From Lagopus muta (lineage: Eukaryota; Chordata; Aves; Galliformes; Phasianidae): a stretch of 64,000 bases of DNA. The notes beneath the pieces were generated by a model that did not search any database, was not told the origin of the DNA, and saw only the letters and a program-made list of their open reading frames with translations. The position numbers and the translations under genes were made by a program. How positions within the stretch are numbered: the stretch's first letter is position 1; each line of letters begins with the position of its first letter. This document shows, piece after piece, positions 35,401 through 44,600 of this stretch. Location: positions 40,759,967 through 40,823,966 of the forward strand of contig NC_064437.1 in NCBI RefSeq assembly GCF_023343835.1, read 5' to 3'.

Positions 35401-38400
35401 AAATTATATTCCTCTCCACCAGGAGGTGATTACACATCAGTGTTGAGTGTGACATCTAGACTCTGGCTTAGTTGCTAGCTAAGAGCAGAGGTGTAGACTT
35501 TCATTGTTTCTCCATTTTGGTGTAAAAGGACTCCTTCATTCCCGCTGTAGTTCTGTGTACAGACTAGAGTAAGAAATGTATTCAGATGTACATCCACAGA
35601 AAAAATTAAATGAGAAAATGTCACTGAAATTTGTCTCATGCCAGAGTAAGTCACTGTGAATTGCTAAAATCTGAGGCTTTTGAGGTTGCAGCCACAATAG
35701 TGATATACGCTGTTCTATGCAGGTAGTTCCTAGATGTCCTCGCTGTCCACCTGATGAACCACTTGCTATCATGAAGCCTGACATAGTGTTCTTCGGAGAG
35801 AACTTACCTGAGCAGTTCCATCGTGCCATGAAGTATGACAAAAATGAAGTTGATCTCCTTATCGTCATTGGGTCTTCACTGAAAGTAAGACCAGTAGCAT
35901 TGATTCCAAGTAAGTGACTGACTGGAAATTTCTTCTTTCAAAAAAACTGGATGAAATTAAAATTCTCAGTTAAGAGTTCCAGTTCTGAGTGCTTTTTCTA
36001 CGCCCAAGGCAGAGTAGACATCTCAAAGTTACGAATTTATAATCCATAGAACTACTTTGCTAAAAGTTAAACTTTATGTTCATAATATGCTTTTGGAATT
36101 CTAAGATTTAGTCCGGTCTTGTTCAACATCTTCATCAATGACCTTGATGAGGGGATAATGGCCACCCTCAGCAAGTTTGCTGATGATACGAAGTTGGGAG
36201 GATTGGCTGACACGCCTGAAGGCTGTGCTGCCATTCAGCAAGACCTGGATAGGCTGGAGAGCTGGGCAGAAAAAAACTGGATGAGGTTTAACAAAAGCAA
36301 GTGTAGAGTCTTGCATCTGGGGAGGAATAATTGCATGCACCAGTACAGGTTAGGGGATGACCTGCTGGAGGGGAGCTCTGCAGAGAGGGACCTGGGTGTC
36401 CTGGTGGATGACAGGTTGGCCATGAGCCAGCAGTGTGCCCTTGTGGCCAAGAGGGCCAATGGCTTACTGGGGTGCATTAAAAAGAGCGTGGCCAGCAGGT
36501 CGAGGGAGGTGATCCTCCTCCTCTACTCTGCCCTGGTGAGGCCTCATCTGGAGTACTGCGTCCAGTTCTGGGCTCCCCAGTACAAAAAAGACAGGGATCT
36601 CTTGGAAAGAGTCCAGCGGAGGGCCACGAAGATGGTGAAGGGCCTGGAGCATCTCCCCTATGAGGAAAGGCTGAGTGAACTGGGTCTGTTCAGCCTTGAG
36701 AAAAGGAGACTGATCCAGGTTTATAAATATCTAAGGTGTGGGGGGCAGAATGGCGAGGCCGGACTCTTTTCAGTGGTGAGTGGAGACAGGACAAGGGGAA
36801 ACGGCCGGAAACTGCAGCATAGGAAGTTCCGCACAAACATGCGCAAGAACTTCTTTACAGTGAGGTGACGGAGCACTGGAACAGGCTGCCCAGGGAGGTG
36901 GTGGAGTCTCCTTCTCTGGAGATGTTCAAGACCTGCCTGGATGCCTACCTGTGCTACCTGCTGTAGGGAACCTGCTTTGGCAGGGGGGTTGGACTCGATG
37001 ATCTCTGGAGGTCCCTTCCAACCCCTACAATTCTGTGATTCTGTGAAAGTAATTGTCTTTTGAAAGATAAACGTAGTATCAAAAAAATGGAACAGCTACA
37101 TCAGATGTCTGAGCAGTAATTGAAGTCAGTACTTTATGCTAAATGATACAGAGTGGGCATTAGATAGTGTATGACCATTTGGATCCTTAGTTCTTAAAGG
37201 TGATAAGAAAAACCAGCTGTGCTATTGCTAAATAAGTCCTTTAGAAGGGCTGAGAAAATACAATTGCGGGTTAATAATTTGCCTATTAAGTGCACAACTT
37301 AACTCGTACTTTTTTAACATGCAAGCCTGAGAAAGGCCTGCACCAACCACCTGCTGCTCACGGGGGACAGTGCCACATCCAGCACTTCTATAGAAAAACA
37401 CCTTTTACTGCAAGAAACGGGGAAATCTAGATAGACTACACAGCCATGGCACCTCACACTGCCACTTCAGCTTTATTACATTTAAGAGTTACTTGTATTC
37501 CAGATCTGTCTGAAGACATCTCTCAGAAATGAAGGTTTTTTTGGCAGATCTTTGGCAAAAAATAAAACCAAAATGCCTGTCTTCAAACTGTCTTTTCTAT
37601 GTTTAGGTTCCATCCCCCATGAAGTGCCTCAGATCTTAATTAATAGGGAACCTCTGCCTCATCTACACTTTGATGTGGAGCTTCTTGGAGACTGTGACGT
37701 TATTATTAATGAATTATGTCAAAGGCTAGGTAGTGAATATACAAAACTTTGCTACAACTCAGTAAAACTTTCAGAAATAACAGAAAAGCCTCCACGAATG
37801 CACAAAGAGCTCGAAATGCACTCATCTGAGCTACCACCTACACCCTTAAACATTTCTGAAGACTCTGGTTCACCACAACAAATGACTCCACCAGATACTT
37901 CAGTGGTGCCCTCAGAACATGCAGCTGAATGTAAGGTAGAAAACTGTGATCCTGCCTCTGAAAATAAAGGGACCTGCACCGAGGAAAAGCTTCAAGACAC
38001 ACAAGCATCCTCTGAAAACCCTGAAAATACTACTAGTGAATTAATGAACTCTGAAACAATGAAGGAAAATGGAACCAACAATGGAGAAAGCAAAGAAAAA
38101 AATGAAATAGTGAAGAAGTGCTGGGTAAATAGATCTGCAAAAGAACAGATTAGCAAAAGGTTGGATGGTAAGTGTTAACTTATTTCATTCTCTTGCACTT
38201 CAGTGTTTATTCTAGACTTACTTTAAAGCAATAAATAAGTTGCCCTTGAGGGAATCAGTGTTTTTTGGTGGTTATTTCTGCTCAGAAAAGTATCTACGTT
38301 TTTCATTGTCACGCAGAGTTTATTTCTTCTGAAGAAGCCAATAGGAAAACTTTCTGTAATTCAGAATAGATTTTATAATCAGTGATTACTGAATAGTTTT

Positions 38401-39802
38401 AAACGGAGACAGGGGAGGTTTAGGTTAGATATTAGGAGGAAGTTTTTCATACAGAGGGTGGTGATGCACTGGAACAGGTTGCCCAAGGAGGTTGTGGATG
38501 CCCCATCCCTGGAGGCTTTCAAGGCCAGGCTGGATGTGGCTCTGGGCAGCCTGGTCTGGTGGTTGGCGACCCTGCACATAGAATCACAGAATGGCCAGGG
38601 TTGGAAGGGATCTCAAGGATCATGAATCTCCAGCCTCTCAGATAGCAGGGGGTTGAAACTAGATGATCGCTGTGGTCCTTTTCAACCCAAGCCATTCTAC
38701 GATTAGAAACTCCCTAGAAAGATCAGAGTTTAAGAGGCAGAAACTAAGTAGCAAAAATAAACCCGCCTTTCTTACATTTTCTAATGAATTTCCAGTAAAA
38801 CTGTACTGATCTTGGGATTTTAAAGCACCGTGTCCCAACTCAGTCAGACAACCATTTTGTAGGACTGAGGGACAAAGTCACAAAAAGATTTGAAAAGCAA
38901 ATCACACGGTTGGAGCCAGGCACATTCCAAAGGAAACATCAGACTTTCCAAAGAAGCCTTCCGTGTGCAGTCTGTTAATTGATGGAACAAGTAATTGCGC
39001 TAGAAAGTCAGTGAGGATGGAGAACCAGAAAGTTACAATTTCCCTAAAGCAAAGTCAAGTACTCTGTGTGGTGGGTTCCAATTCTGTGGTACAACCAATA
39101 CACCGCATTCTTGCTGTGAATACGTTTATCAACAAAAAGCTCTAAACATTAGAGTTTAAATGCTACATCAGAGGGAGGGAGGAGAGGGAACGTTTAGCTT
39201 CCCAGTAAAGCATTTGTTAAATGTTGTTCCTAACAACACATTGGAGTAGAAATTTCTAGTGTAATTTGTCATGTTAGCTTAACTTTTGAAAATGCATCTG
39301 TGCAGGTACTTTTTAACCAGAAGTCTGCAAGATCTTGTCTGAATAATTTCAGCTTTTTGTTTCTGCTGGGCACCCTGCTCTAGTTGCCCCTGCTTGAACA
39401 GGGGCATTGGACCAGGTGACCTCCAGATCTCCCCTCCTACCCCAACCATTCTGTGATACTGACTTGCTAAATTCTGTTTCAGGTACTCAGTATCTGTTTT
39501 TACCACCAAATCGCTATATTTTCCACGGAGCTGAGGTATACTCAGATTCTGAAGACGATCTGATATCTTCTAGCTCTTGTGGGAGTAGTAGTGAGAGCGG
39601 CTCGTGTCGCAGTCAGAGCTTAGATGTGGAGGACGAGAGCGAGATTGAAGAGTTTTACAATGGCATAGAGGATGAGGATGCTCCGGAAAGGGAAGAGGAA
39701 GCTGCATTTGGGGAAGATGGGGTTGAACAAGATGCAGCTGATGAATCAGCTTACACAAATGAAGCTGCAGGGAACGATCATCCAACAAGCAACAAGTTGT
39801 AA
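20028..39802 (+). CDS. SIRT1: SIRT1, NAD-dependent protein deacetylase (complete, 9 coding exons)
   Basis: The exons are 20028-20487, 22536-22652, 24033-24274, 25444-25596, 28403-28550, 31448-31527, 35723-35909, 37607-38167 and 39483-39802. They total 2268 nt and 755 aa; human is 747. The sirtuin core is about residues 254-505, with [13 protein letters not shown] from 271, QNID at 355-358, catalytic His373 and zinc ligands Cys381, Cys384, Cys405 and Cys408. Nuclear signals are KRQR at 29-32 and PPKRKKRK in exon 3. The CDK-type site PPTP has Thr541. The C-terminal activating segment [12 protein letters not shown] begins near 652. Known role: NAD-dependent deacetylation of histones, p53, FOXO and other nuclear proteins. 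The ATG has A at -3 and G at +4. All introns are GT/AG with matching phases. Introns 7 and 8 hold CR1, intron 6 an unnamed repeat, and intron 2 a long inverted repeat. Confidence 0.97.
20488..22535 (+). other. SIRT1: SIRT1 intron 1
   Basis: The first 200 bases continue the CpG island; the rest is AT-rich. No exon, RNA gene or recognisable repeat is seen beyond short A-runs near 21706-21718 and 22358-22380. Confidence 0.6.
22536..22652 (+). CDS. SIRT1: SIRT1 exon 2
   Basis: It encodes residues 154-192 plus one base: the conserved block from [17 protein letters not shown] through [11 protein letters not shown]. The acceptor is TCTTGCAG and the donor is GTAGAA. Confidence 0.96.
22711..22767 (+). 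repeat. Left arm of 57-bp inverted repeat in SIRT1 intron 2
   Basis: It starts TTCTTCCTAGTCTTAAG and ends ATCAATTATTTAT. It is the reverse complement of 23741-23797 except for one extra base in a T-run. The arms enclose about 970 bases. It begins 59 bases past exon 2. Confidence 0.9.
23741..23797 (-). repeat. Right arm of 57-bp inverted repeat in SIRT1 intron 2
   Basis: It is the reverse complement of 22711-22767, with an 8-base instead of a 7-base homopolymer as the only difference seen. The outer flanks of both arms carry CTTGCT, a possible remnant of a target-site duplication, although on the left side three bases separate it from the arm. Confidence 0.9.
24033..24274 (+). CDS. SIRT1: SIRT1 exon 3
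   Basis: It encodes residues 193-273, including the helical segment with [20 protein letters not shown], the basic nuclear signal PPKRKKRK, and the start of the NAD-binding fold (VLTGAG). The acceptor is TTTTCTCAG and the donor is GTACGT. Near identity to human makes this exon certain. Confidence 0.98.
25444..25596 (+). CDS. SIRT1: SIRT1 exon 4
   Basis: It is 153 nt and encodes residues 274-324. It starts [20 protein letters not shown], the NAD-binding loop, and ends PFFKFAK. The acceptor is ATATTTCAG and the donor is GTATGG. Confidence 0.98.
26716..26762 (+). repeat. CAA/CAG simple repeat in SIRT1 intron 4
   Basis: A run of CAA triplets with interspersed CAG, about 47 bases, sits inside the intron and is untranslated. 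Confidence 0.85.
28403..28550 (+). CDS. SIRT1: SIRT1 exon 5 (catalytic His)
   Basis: It encodes residues 325-373 plus one base. It contains [14 protein letters not shown] and ends IIQCH with catalytic His373. The acceptor is CCATAG and the donor is GTCAGT. Confidence 0.98.
31322..31346 (+). repeat. GGTT tetranucleotide repeat
   Basis: About five GGTT/TTGG units lie in SIRT1 intron 5, some 100 bases before the exon 6 acceptor. Confidence 0.8.
31448..31527 (+). CDS. SIRT1: SIRT1 exon 6 (first zinc Cys pair)
   Basis: It is 80 nt and encodes residues 374-400, with Cys381 and Cys384 in [12 protein letters not shown]. The polypyrimidine tract at 31430-31445 is almost pure C. The donor is GTAAAA. 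Confidence 0.97.
32773..33080 (+). repeat. Unclassified dispersed repeat, copy 2
   Basis: This is the partner of the copy at about 4905-5216, in the same orientation. Shared landmarks are GAGATCTCC, CCCTTAAGTGAGGG, a CAGCTGAATTGC core, CACCTGTGCTCC, GGTGCTCA and CATGACTCAGCA. It lies in SIRT1 intron 6. Boundaries are approximate and the family is not identified. Confidence 0.45.
35723..35909 (+). CDS. SIRT1: SIRT1 exon 7 (second zinc Cys pair)
   Basis: It encodes residues 401-462 plus one base. VVPRCPRCP carries zinc ligands Cys405 and Cys408. It also contains [13 protein letters not shown] and [15 protein letters not shown] of the NAD fold. The acceptor is TATGCAG and the donor is A/GTAAGT. 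Confidence 0.98.
36111..37046 (+). mobile_element. CR1 LINE, 5'-truncated, with partial reverse transcriptase frame
   Basis: This is the 3' part of a CR1 non-LTR retrotransposon in SIRT1 intron 7, in the same orientation as the gene. A frame of about 249 codons (36119-36868) starts near [11 protein letters not shown] and carries the polymerase active-site motif FADDTK, followed by the CR1 C-terminal RT region ([21 protein letters not shown]). It stops early at FFTVR because a G is missing in a GTGAGGGTGACGG-type stretch. Downstream sequence still shows the expected codons ([10 protein letters not shown]). The tail ATTCTGTGATTCTGTGA is at 37030-37046. It is truncated at the 5' end as usual for CR1, and no target-site duplication was looked for. 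Confidence 0.95.
37607..38167 (+). CDS. SIRT1: SIRT1 exon 8
   Basis: It is 561 nt and encodes residues 463-649 plus one base. It starts [20 protein letters not shown], which closes the catalytic core. The acidic, Ser/Thr-rich tail then diverges from mammals. Thr541 in [16 protein letters not shown] matches human Thr530, a reported CDK site. The exon ends with KEQISKRLD. Confidence 0.97.
38397..38704 (+). mobile_element. CR1 LINE 3' fragment with a nested insertion
   Basis: This sense-strand CR1 3' end lies in SIRT1 intron 8: AGGTTTAGGTTAGATATTAG at the left, CACTGGAACAGGTTGCCCAA in the middle, and the ending CCATTCTACGATTA at the right. It is interrupted at about 38582-38643 by a short piece in the opposite orientation. 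The outer element resumes at GCAGGGGGTTGAAACTAGAT. Confidence 0.88.
38582..38643 (-). mobile_element. Short antisense CR1 tail nested in the CR1 fragment
   Basis: About 62 bases beginning AATCACAGAATGGCCAGGGT read, on the minus strand, as a CR1 3' end: GAGATTCATGATCC, then CCTTCCAACCC and the CATTCTGTGATT tail. ATAG flanks both sides and may be a short duplication. Confidence 0.65.
39367..39459 (+). mobile_element. CR1 LINE 3' tail next to SIRT1 exon 9
   Basis: CCCTGCTTGAACAGGGGCAT, then GGACCAGGTGACCTCCAGA and CCCAACCATTCTGTGATACT, is a decayed CR1 3' end. It finishes about 23 bases before the exon 9 boundary, so it contributes to or abuts the splice acceptor region. Confidence 0.85.
39483..39802 (+). 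CDS. SIRT1: SIRT1 exon 9 (last coding exon)
   Basis: It encodes residues 650-755, starting [20 protein letters not shown], the segment known to bind and activate the catalytic core. An acidic tail with [10 protein letters not shown] follows, then TAA at 39800-39802. The acceptor is CTGTTTCAG, with a likely branch point TACTGAC at 39457-39463. Confidence 0.97.
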
Positions 39803-41666
39803 AGCGATCACTGGTTACAGGAATTTTCCACCAGCATTAGGAGCTTTGGCATGTCAGGACGAATGTTTACGTCTGGATTTAGAGCAAGGAAACCATAAGG
39901 ATGTGGTGTTTATAAACAACTGAAACAGATTTTCATGCTTAGTTTTTTACCTTTTTCAATAAAATTCTCTTACTGCACACTCAACACTAACTTTTTTTTT
40001 TTTTAAGGTACTAGGAATATCTAAGCAATTATTACTATGTTCACTTTTAAGTCATCTGTCTGATCAGGCATCCATGTATATAATACCTATTTTGCATAAT
40101 AAATTTCAGCTTATATTATTTTTAAACAGTTTTGAAAAAGCCATTGGAATGTTAAACTAATATAAAGGGAACAGCTAATTTAGACCAAAGAATGGTATTA
40201 TCACACTTCTTGCTTTGTAACAGTTTGGTTTATTTAAAATTTTTACGCTTCTGCTAAACCTTTCGTTCTCGCATAGCCTATCATTAAACACTGGCATTTT
40301 CTAAGACTGACTGGCAGCTAATTTTTTGCTTTAACAGTTAGTTTGTATGTTTGAGACATACGTAAATGTGAGTAGATAGTTAAAAATGGAAACAAGACAG
40401 TAAGCACTTGAAAAATCCTAATCTTTTTTAGACTGATAAGAAGTGCTGTGAAAATGCTTCAGTTACTGAGCTTAATACTTCCTGTGGACATGAAGCTATG
40501 TTGACATTGGCTCCTTAGCAATGATAATACTGGAACACCAGTATTTTAAACAAAATGGATTCCCGATGGTAGAAGTTTTTCACATTGTATACAAAATGTC
40601 AAATATAGTGCAGCTTGCATTAACAGTAGTATTTGATCAATTGCCGAGGCTGCAACACAGAGGCTTGGCTGAGTACACAATAATGTTCCTACCAGCACGT
40701 GAGAAGGCACGGAAACCAAATCTCTTCCTGCAACACTTAAGAGGTAACAGAATCAGAAGAAACTTGCTCAGAGAGCAACAGCCTGTGCTGCTATTGCTGT
40801 GTGGGTGAAATACAGATTAATCACCTCACCTGGAGATGTGCTGCTTTGAGTGATGTCCCAGCTGGGGAATGTGACTTTCCACTTGCTAGCTCCAACGTGC
40901 ATCTTAGAAGCAAAGCAGCTATTCCAATTATCACACTGCGTATTAAAGTGCTAAGCTGCCTTAAAACTGGATGTTGCAAATTTTCAAGTGCAGATTGTTT
41001 CCAAGCCTTTAGAATTATTTTGTAAAATTGCACAGTGCAGTAGTAAATGAGTCAGCATTTTTTATATAAACCACTTTTTCAACATTGGCCCATATGAACT
41101 CTACGATGTAGATTATTCATATACTTTGCTTTAATATTTATTACATTTTGGAGATGTATAGTAGCTGTTCTTTGAACATAAGATACATCACTTAATGAAT
41201 ATTTAAGAACAGCTTTCTGTATTCATCTAAAAATGTTGGCATGTTGTCTCATTGTCCAAATTTAATACAGCTCTTATTTGGCTACACTAAAGAATGCAAT
41301 ATGTTTAGTTTTCACTTGCATGTTACAATGTATTAGTTTGTGCTATAGGAGATATTTTAAATTGAAATACTTTGTTTTAAATTATTTTTACAGTGAGGAT
41401 TGTTTTCTGCTCTTTTATATTGTATATAGTGTCTTTTATGTAATCTACTGGCATACGTTTTGTAGAAGACTGTTTAAAATGACCGGCTATCTTCCTGCAA
41501 CTTTTGAAATACAAAACCAGTGTTTTATACTTGTACACTCTGTTCTAAAGTCTATTAAAATCATCATTTGATTTTTGGTTTCTGTTAATTTCTAGTTAGC
41601 TCCTAAGAACTTAACAAAAGATGCCCTATGAAGTTTTAAGTGAGATCCTGGGTACTATGCAATAAA
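39803..41666 (+). other. SIRT1: SIRT1 3' UTR (extent uncertain)
   Basis: AATAAA signals lie at 39958-39963, 40098-40103 and 41661-41666, and ATTAAA at 41554-41559. A long 3' UTR of about 1.8 kb would match the known size in mammals, so the distal signals are favoured. No coding exon is seen here. Short open frames are not conserved in any way I recognise. Confidence 0.55.
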
Positions 41667-44600
41667 TTGCCTTTTCTGTCTACCCCCTATGGGTGCAAAG
41701 CCCCAGTAAAGCTACACTGGTGCAGCAACATCTGGAACGACAATGTAGTTTTGTCCTTCAGAAAACTACTTCTCTTCTTTTAAACCCTATGCTGCATTTA
41801 GATGTATTCACTGAGCAGTCCTGCTTGTTCCTACATAGTAAGGAGTTCTGAACTAACTACAATGACGTGAGAGTCAAAATAGTACCTTTAAAATAGTCAC
41901 CCTGCGATTAGCATTTTTGAGATGACACTTGGGCTGCTACAACTTCCTAGGAAAAGTACTGTATGATGGCACACACAGAGCTCACTGTCAAGATGCAAGG
42001 CCCAAGGAGCAGCAAGTGAACACACAGGAAGGCAGATAAAATGAAGCAAACCGTTACACATACTGTAATTGTGCAACTTACTGCCACACAACACTGGGAG
42101 CTCAAAGTGCCCTGCAAGAGGAATGGAGTAATTCGGGTGGGACAGGGGGGTTCCCAGACAGAGGTCATCCTTTGGGCTCTCCCTGAAGCACCTGGACCAC
42201 TTCACATGGAGACAGCTTTCAGTCCAGGGCAACCCAGTAGCAGCTCCCCAGCGCTGCTGGGCACTGTACCGACCGGTACTGACAGAACCAACACCACAGG
42301 GCACACGTGAGCACGGCTTTCTTGGCCTCGGGGCTGGTGGGTGCACGCACACGACCACGCATCTTTCAAGGACTGAATTTCTTAGCAGACACAAACCGCC
42401 GCTCTGTGACAAGGCACCGTCAGTTCCTTCACTCCTTAACCCTGCAGCCTCAGCACAGCCCCAGCGCCGCACAGCACAGAGTAGCGACAAACTGCCCTTA
42501 AGCCACAGATATTCCTGAAAGCTGCAACTAAAGAGCTCTGAAACGACACACAGCCATCTCTCACTGCTGTTTTATCCCGTCTCTACTACTCCTAACACCT
42601 GGAGGCTACAAGCACAAACTGCGGCCAAAGGAAAGCGGCTCTGCCACACTTCATGGGCGGCTGAGGAAGAGCCCCCGCGTCACCCACAACAGCGCTCCGC
42701 TTCCCACTTACCGCATCCGCAGCGGCCCCGGGACCCGGCGGGACGGACCGCCCAGCGCCGCGAGCCAAGAAGCGGCCCCAAGAGCCGCCCCCAACACGCC
42801 CAGCTATGCTGCGTTTAAATACAGGCTCCTGAAAGGGAGGCATCCAGGGCAGCCCAGGGACACGAGGCTGCCTAACGGGAGGCTTCTCGCCAGCAAAGTG
42901 TTCGAAGGCTCCCGCGAGTAGCGGCAGTCCCTTCCCGCTCCTCCCTCGGGCCGCACCCCTCGCCCTCTCCCTGTACCTACCGCCAGCTGAAGCCCCGCAC
43001 CTCGCTGTGCGCTGCAACATCCGTACCAGCCGGCGGCACCTCAGGCTCCCAGAGCCGCAGCGTGCAGCTCCCAGAGTACTCGAGCACTGGTTAGGAAGCG
43101 CACATAGGTAGCTTCTGTGTGGAATTAAGGCACAAACAAATGAGTTTCAGCCCTACAGTCTGGCTAATTGTTTCCGTAGCAGGCTGGGGTTTAGTACAGC
43201 CCACCACCTCTGCTCCAACAGCAAGGCTGGGCTATCTGCTCAAGGGGGAAGGAAACTCACTTCCAGCCTTTGGAGTCAAATCCTTCTGGCTCACACTGCA
43301 TTTTCTCCTCACTGGAAGTCCCACATACCCATGCACACTGTGAGTACCCGCAGAGAGCAGCTCTGCCCGCAGGCTGGCCCCACCACAAGTCTTGCAGAGA
43401 ATAACAGTACTCCAATACTGCACACACCCAACTACACCAAATGTTATCGGCCCTATGGCTCACATCCCTGACAAGGTACAGAGCCTTCATTTTCTTTCTT
43501 AATACTCCTGAAACTGGTGAAAAAAAATAACAACAACAACAAAAATTAAAAAGCTTTTAAAACCAGCTTACATTCCTGACATCAACAACACACTATTCTG
43601 CAGATTTGCAGAAGACCCATACAGTATCTCAAAGCTGAAAGACAGGCCATATACAGCAATTATGGCTGCTGGTGTTACTTTATCAATCCGTAAGAATGTA
43701 TGTAGTCCAGCAAAACACGGGTGGATTTCTTGGAGGCTCCAGTGTGTAGCATTACAGGACACTGTTACCCAGTCAATCTGGTTTCAGACCATTAGAGGTC
43801 TAGGGAAGGTTCTTAAAGCTTATTTCTTCAAACCCGACTAACACTGAACTGAACAGCACGTTCGAAGACAAGATAGCAGCCTCATGATTAGTTCACCCCA
43901 CTCCAGACTGAGCCACCAACTGAGAAACACCCACTGGTAAGCAGTAGAGACCATCTCTTGTTAGGAGACACAAATATTTTGTTCTTCCACCAACAAACGA
44001 GCAATGACAGCTCTGCAGTACATAGTGGTTGCACAAGGAGAAAGCCAGAGCCATCCATGTGGTGCCCACCATATACTACTTCAGCATGATAAAAACTGTG
44101 TTATTACAGGAAAGCTTTCACTCTGTATTCATCCTAACTGCAGAAGATGATATGCCTTTAAATAATGAGTTTTGTTTTACAGCTGTTTGTATCTGATGGT
44201 ACCACACTGCATTCACTCCTGGATAAACCAAGTTTACCGCAACGCAGAGCAGTGCAATGAACTGGAATCCTTCATAGGAGCATAAAAAACCCTTTAGTGG
44301 AATTCTGCACCTTGGTGTTTTACATTAGTAACAATGTTAGCAATAGCAACTACTACAAAGTGCTTAACTGGAGCTCAGTTTTAATAGTTGCACTGTCTCA
44401 GAGCAACAGCCCTTCGATTTTCCCCTGGAAAACAATGCACAAGTTTCTGCAATACAGGCAAATAAAAGTCCATGTAGTTCTGCCACACAGCTGCAATCTG
44501 CAGTTCTGTGCCTGTGACAGGTGCAGTAAATCCACTGCTATGACAAAAACAAACCTTCCTTCAGTAAACATAATGGAGATGGATACAGCTAACCATTCTC

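Noticed and set aside
41897-42490. 197-codon minus-strand frame near the orphan CpG island
   Set aside because: It begins with TTG rather than ATG, has no recognisable domain and no flanking splice signals that make it an exon.
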